Assembly (NCBI GenBank): GCA_003563465.1
Contig: PWVH01000145.1
Coordinates: forward strand, 1-7,034
Origin: Coriobacteriaceae bacterium
GTDB lineage: Bacteria > Actinomycetota > Coriobacteriia > Anaerosomatales > SLCP01
Length of the DNA stretch: 7,034 nucleotides
Direction: 5' to 3'
The notes beneath the pieces were generated by a model. The model did no database searches and had not been told where the DNA came from. It was given only the letters and a program-made list of their open reading frames with translations. Shown one piece after another: positions 6,031 to 7,034 of the stretch. The translations under genes and the position numbers were made by a program. Each line of letters begins with the position of its first letter. Within the stretch, counting starts at the first letter, position 1.

Positions 6031-6195
6031 TCATGTCGTCGCATCGCTCATTGGAAGCAGGAGGCGATAGATGGTCGACGGTTCGGTCCCACGCGTCACT
6101 CCCATACTATTCGAGACACCCAAGGGTATCGCACTCGCCCACGACCTGTGCAATCGCAGGCGAGCCTCACCAAGTACATACCCCCACTTTCTCAC
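6031..6195 (-). CDS. Doubtful small ORF, 54 residues
   Basis: GTG 6195 to TGA 6031. Translation begins VRKWGYVLGEARLRLH and ends YRLLLPMSDATT; no family recognised. In favour: it lies in an otherwise empty stretch, GGGGAG precedes the GTG, and its TGA overlaps the ATG at 6034 (ATGA), the alternative kinase start. Against: GGGGAG abuts the GTG with no spacing, third-position GC is unremarkable, and the 6124-6183 RNA fold lies inside it. Probably a chance ORF. Confidence 0.18.
   Translation of the reverse strand: MRKWGYVLGEARLRLHRSWASAIPLGVSNSMGVTRGTEPSTIYRLLLPMSDATT
6124..6183 (-). other. Possible nested RNA fold in the kinase leader
   Basis: In minus-strand RNA an outer 6-bp helix GGGUAU/AUACCC (6183-6178 with 6129-6124) encloses a 7-bp helix GCUCGCC/GGCGAGU (6165-6159 with 6139-6133). 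Directly stacked inside that is a 3-bp hairpin UGC-GAUU-GCA (6158-6149). The arrangement is compact but found by eye in GC-rich DNA, so chance pairing is a real possibility. It matches no riboswitch consensus known to me. Confidence 0.2.
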
Positions 6196-6207
6196 CTCCC
6201 CGCGCCT

Positions 6208-6224
6208 GGCCGCACGGTGCGGCC
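6208..6224 (-). terminator. GC hairpin 3 nt after the helical protein gene
   Basis: GGCCGCA (6224-6218) pairs with UGCGGCC (6214-6208) around a CCG loop, a perfect 7-bp stem beginning 3 nt past the TAG stop. No U-run follows, so termination would be weak or factor-dependent. Its position fits the end of an ftsH-linked transcription unit. Confidence 0.35.
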
Positions 6225-6227
6225 CCC

Positions 6228-6617
6228 CTATGTCTCACGGCGATAAGCAGCAAGCATCTCCTTGCTTGCAGCCTCGATGCGGCTTCGCACCCGCGCGCTG
6301 CGCCGCTCCCATATGTCGATACCTGGATAGTGGACGATGTGGCCGATATGGCCGTGAGAGATGGCGTCCTGCTCGCTATGGAGGGCGCGCCCGAGCAGCG
6401 ACAGGTCTCGATGCTCGATCGCCTCCGCTAACAGAGCCCTTGCCCGGCGACGTGCCCCCAGCCAAGCATAGTGCCAGCCCCTGTTCCTGAAGTATGGACC
6501 CGAGCGATCGCGGTCGACGTCCAGATTGGCTCGAGCGATAGCCTGCGCTTCCTCGGCAGAGAAGCCCTCGTCCAGCGCCCAGAGCAGCGTGAGATCGTAG
6601 TGCACCGTGGCGTTCAA
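6228..6617 (-). CDS. Small helical protein resembling zinc-dependent phospholipase C / S1-P1 nuclease fold
   Basis: 129 residues, predicted mostly helical, no signal peptide or membrane segment. His and Asp residues occur in the order expected of trinuclear-zinc phospholipase C / S1-P1 proteins: His6 near the N-terminus, Asp33/Asp35, His49, then the diagnostic LGRALHSEQDAISHG (75-89) with His80-x3-Asp84-x3-His88, and later His93, His96 and Asp101. That motif resembles the H-x3-D...H ligand set of bacterial phospholipase C. At 129 residues it is roughly half the size of those secreted enzymes and lacks a leader, so a cytoplasmic, perhaps non-hydrolytic role is as likely as catalysis. The start is taken as TTG 6617, since an in-frame TAG lies at 6638-6636 and no ATG intervenes; GTG 6608 is an alternative. 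It begins 51 nt after ftsH and is probably co-transcribed with it. Function is inference from motif order only. Confidence 0.75.
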   Translation of the reverse strand: MNATVHYDLTLLWALDEGFSAEEAQAIARANLDVDRDRSGPYFRNRGWHYAWLGARRRARALLAEAIEHRDLSLLGRALHSEQDAISHGHIGHIVHYPGIDIWERRSARVRSRIEAASKEMLAAYRRET

Positions 6618-6668
6618 GATATCACTGCCCTCGCCCTATCGACCCGCAGGCTGATCGGGGGTGCGGCC

Positions 6669-7034
6669 TTACGCGCCCGTCACGGCAGGTGGGGCGCCGG
6701 GCACCTCCTCGGAGCTTTCGGAGTCCGCCTCGGCGGCTGCCCGCTCGTCGCCTGCTACCTCTTCTTCGGCGGCCTCGACGTCTTCATCCGACCCTGCTTC
6801 TGCGGCTGCGGCTTCCTGCTCGAGATACTCGTCCCAGCGGTCCTCGAGCAGCGCCTCGAGCTCATCCTTGTCGACCGTCTCGCGCTCTATCATCACGTCG
6901 GCCATCAGATCGAGCTGCTCGCGGCGATCGGTCAGAATACGGTGCGCGGTATCGAACGCCTCGTCGATCAGGCGCCGGACCTCCTTGTCGATCTCGTAGG
7001 CGACTTCGGGACTGTAGTCGGCATTGGCCGAGAA
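6669..7034 (-). CDS. ftsH: ATP-dependent zinc metalloprotease FtsH, C-terminal end
   Basis: The last 121 residues of the membrane-anchored AAA+ protease that degrades misfolded membrane proteins and selected regulators; the 5' part, including the AAA and HExxH zinc motifs, lies beyond the high-coordinate edge. The visible part begins FSANADYSPEVAYEIDKEVR and continues RRLIDEAFDTAHRILTDRREQLD and MADVMIERETVDKDELEALL, which is the FtsH helical end domain that follows the zinc ligands. From about residue 62 on, the tail is rich in Glu, Asp, Ala and Ser and ends EEVPGAPPAVTGA; such tails vary among FtsH proteins and are probably disordered. The identification rests on the 60-residue conserved part and on the neighbourhood, since folE/folP/folK commonly lie near ftsH in actinobacteria. 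The next gene starts 51 nt after the TAA. Confidence 0.9.
   Translation of the reverse strand, partial: FSANADYSPEVAYEIDKEVRRLIDEAFDTAHRILTDRREQLDLMADVMIERETVDKDELEALLEDRWDEYLEQEAAAAEAGSDEDVEAAEEEVAGDERAAAEADSESSEEVPGAPPAVTGA

Larger units (their letters stand above)
5801..6227 (-). other. 427-nt region before the kinase with no confident gene
   Basis: Between the stop of the small helical protein and the preferred kinase start. Contents seen on the minus strand: a GC hairpin (6208-6224), a possible nested RNA fold (6124-6183), a doubtful 54-codon ORF (6031-6195), and a 10-bp perfect inverted repeat cccggtcgag / ctcgaccggg (5909-5918 and 5960-5969). From 6034 down, the region is an open in-frame extension of the kinase. 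No strong promoter was found: TAGTAT at about 6107-6102 is the best -10-like hexamer and has no good -35. No known riboswitch consensus was recognised. Confidence 0.6.

Noticed and set aside
6071..6490. 139-codon plus-strand frame starting MVDGSVPRVTPILFETPKG
   Set aside because: The first part looks protein-like, but the frame runs on antisense through the 6228-6617 gene and has no ribosome binding site.
6216..6668. Shared nonamer ggtgcggcc at 6216-6224 and 6660-6668, just after two consecutive stop codons
   Set aside because: Only 9 bp, GC-rich, and the second copy does not form the hairpin seen at the first; likely chance.

Overview
The window is a GC-rich bacterial chromosomal segment in which every supported gene lies on the minus strand, so transcription runs from high to low coordinates. 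Gene content and order are a housekeeping arrangement seen in Actinomycetota: the ftsH 3' end, then folE-folP-folK, then panB-panC. With cytoplasmic GAF/HisKA_3 signalling genes and no folB between folP and folK, a lineage near Coriobacteriia is plausible. This is inference from gene order and composition, not from a marker gene. No rRNA, tRNA, CRISPR array, insertion sequence or phage gene was recognised.

Layout in transcription order. (1) 7034-6669: C-terminal 121 residues of the FtsH protease, with a long acidic, Ala-rich tail. (2) 6617-6228: a 129-residue His/Asp-rich helical protein whose motif pattern resembles zinc-dependent phospholipase C / S1-P1 nuclease folds, followed at once by a GC hairpin. 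(3) 6227-5801: 427 nt with no confident gene, containing possible RNA structure, a doubtful 54-codon ORF and an open frame that could extend the kinase N-terminus. (4) 5800-3921: a two-component pair, a soluble GAF-HisKA_3 histidine kinase and a NarL/LuxR response regulator, overlapping by 13 nt. (5) 3920-3795: a leader with two related inverted repeats around a weak promoter candidate. (6) 3794-1577: the folate genes folE, folP and folK, joined by stop/start overlaps. FolK carries an extra domain of about 100 residues. (7) 1576-1411: a strong hairpin, then a TATACT -10 candidate. (8) 1410-1: panB and the 5' part of panC, separated by 2 nt.

Together, FolE, FolK and FolP perform the GTP cyclohydrolase, pterin pyrophosphorylation and pteroate-forming steps of folate synthesis; FolB is not encoded here. 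PanB makes ketopantoate and PanC joins pantoate to beta-alanine. Folate and pantothenate synthesis are linked because PanB uses 5,10-methylene-tetrahydrofolate as one-carbon donor. The kinase/regulator pair between ftsH and folE has no visible target, but its position raises the question of whether it affects the vitamin genes.

Most of the window is ordinary metabolism. The items most worth a second look are the FolK fusion, the small phospholipase-C-like protein next to ftsH, the 427-nt region before the kinase, and the repeated GTAGACGC half-sites before folE. I found no convincing wholly new system.
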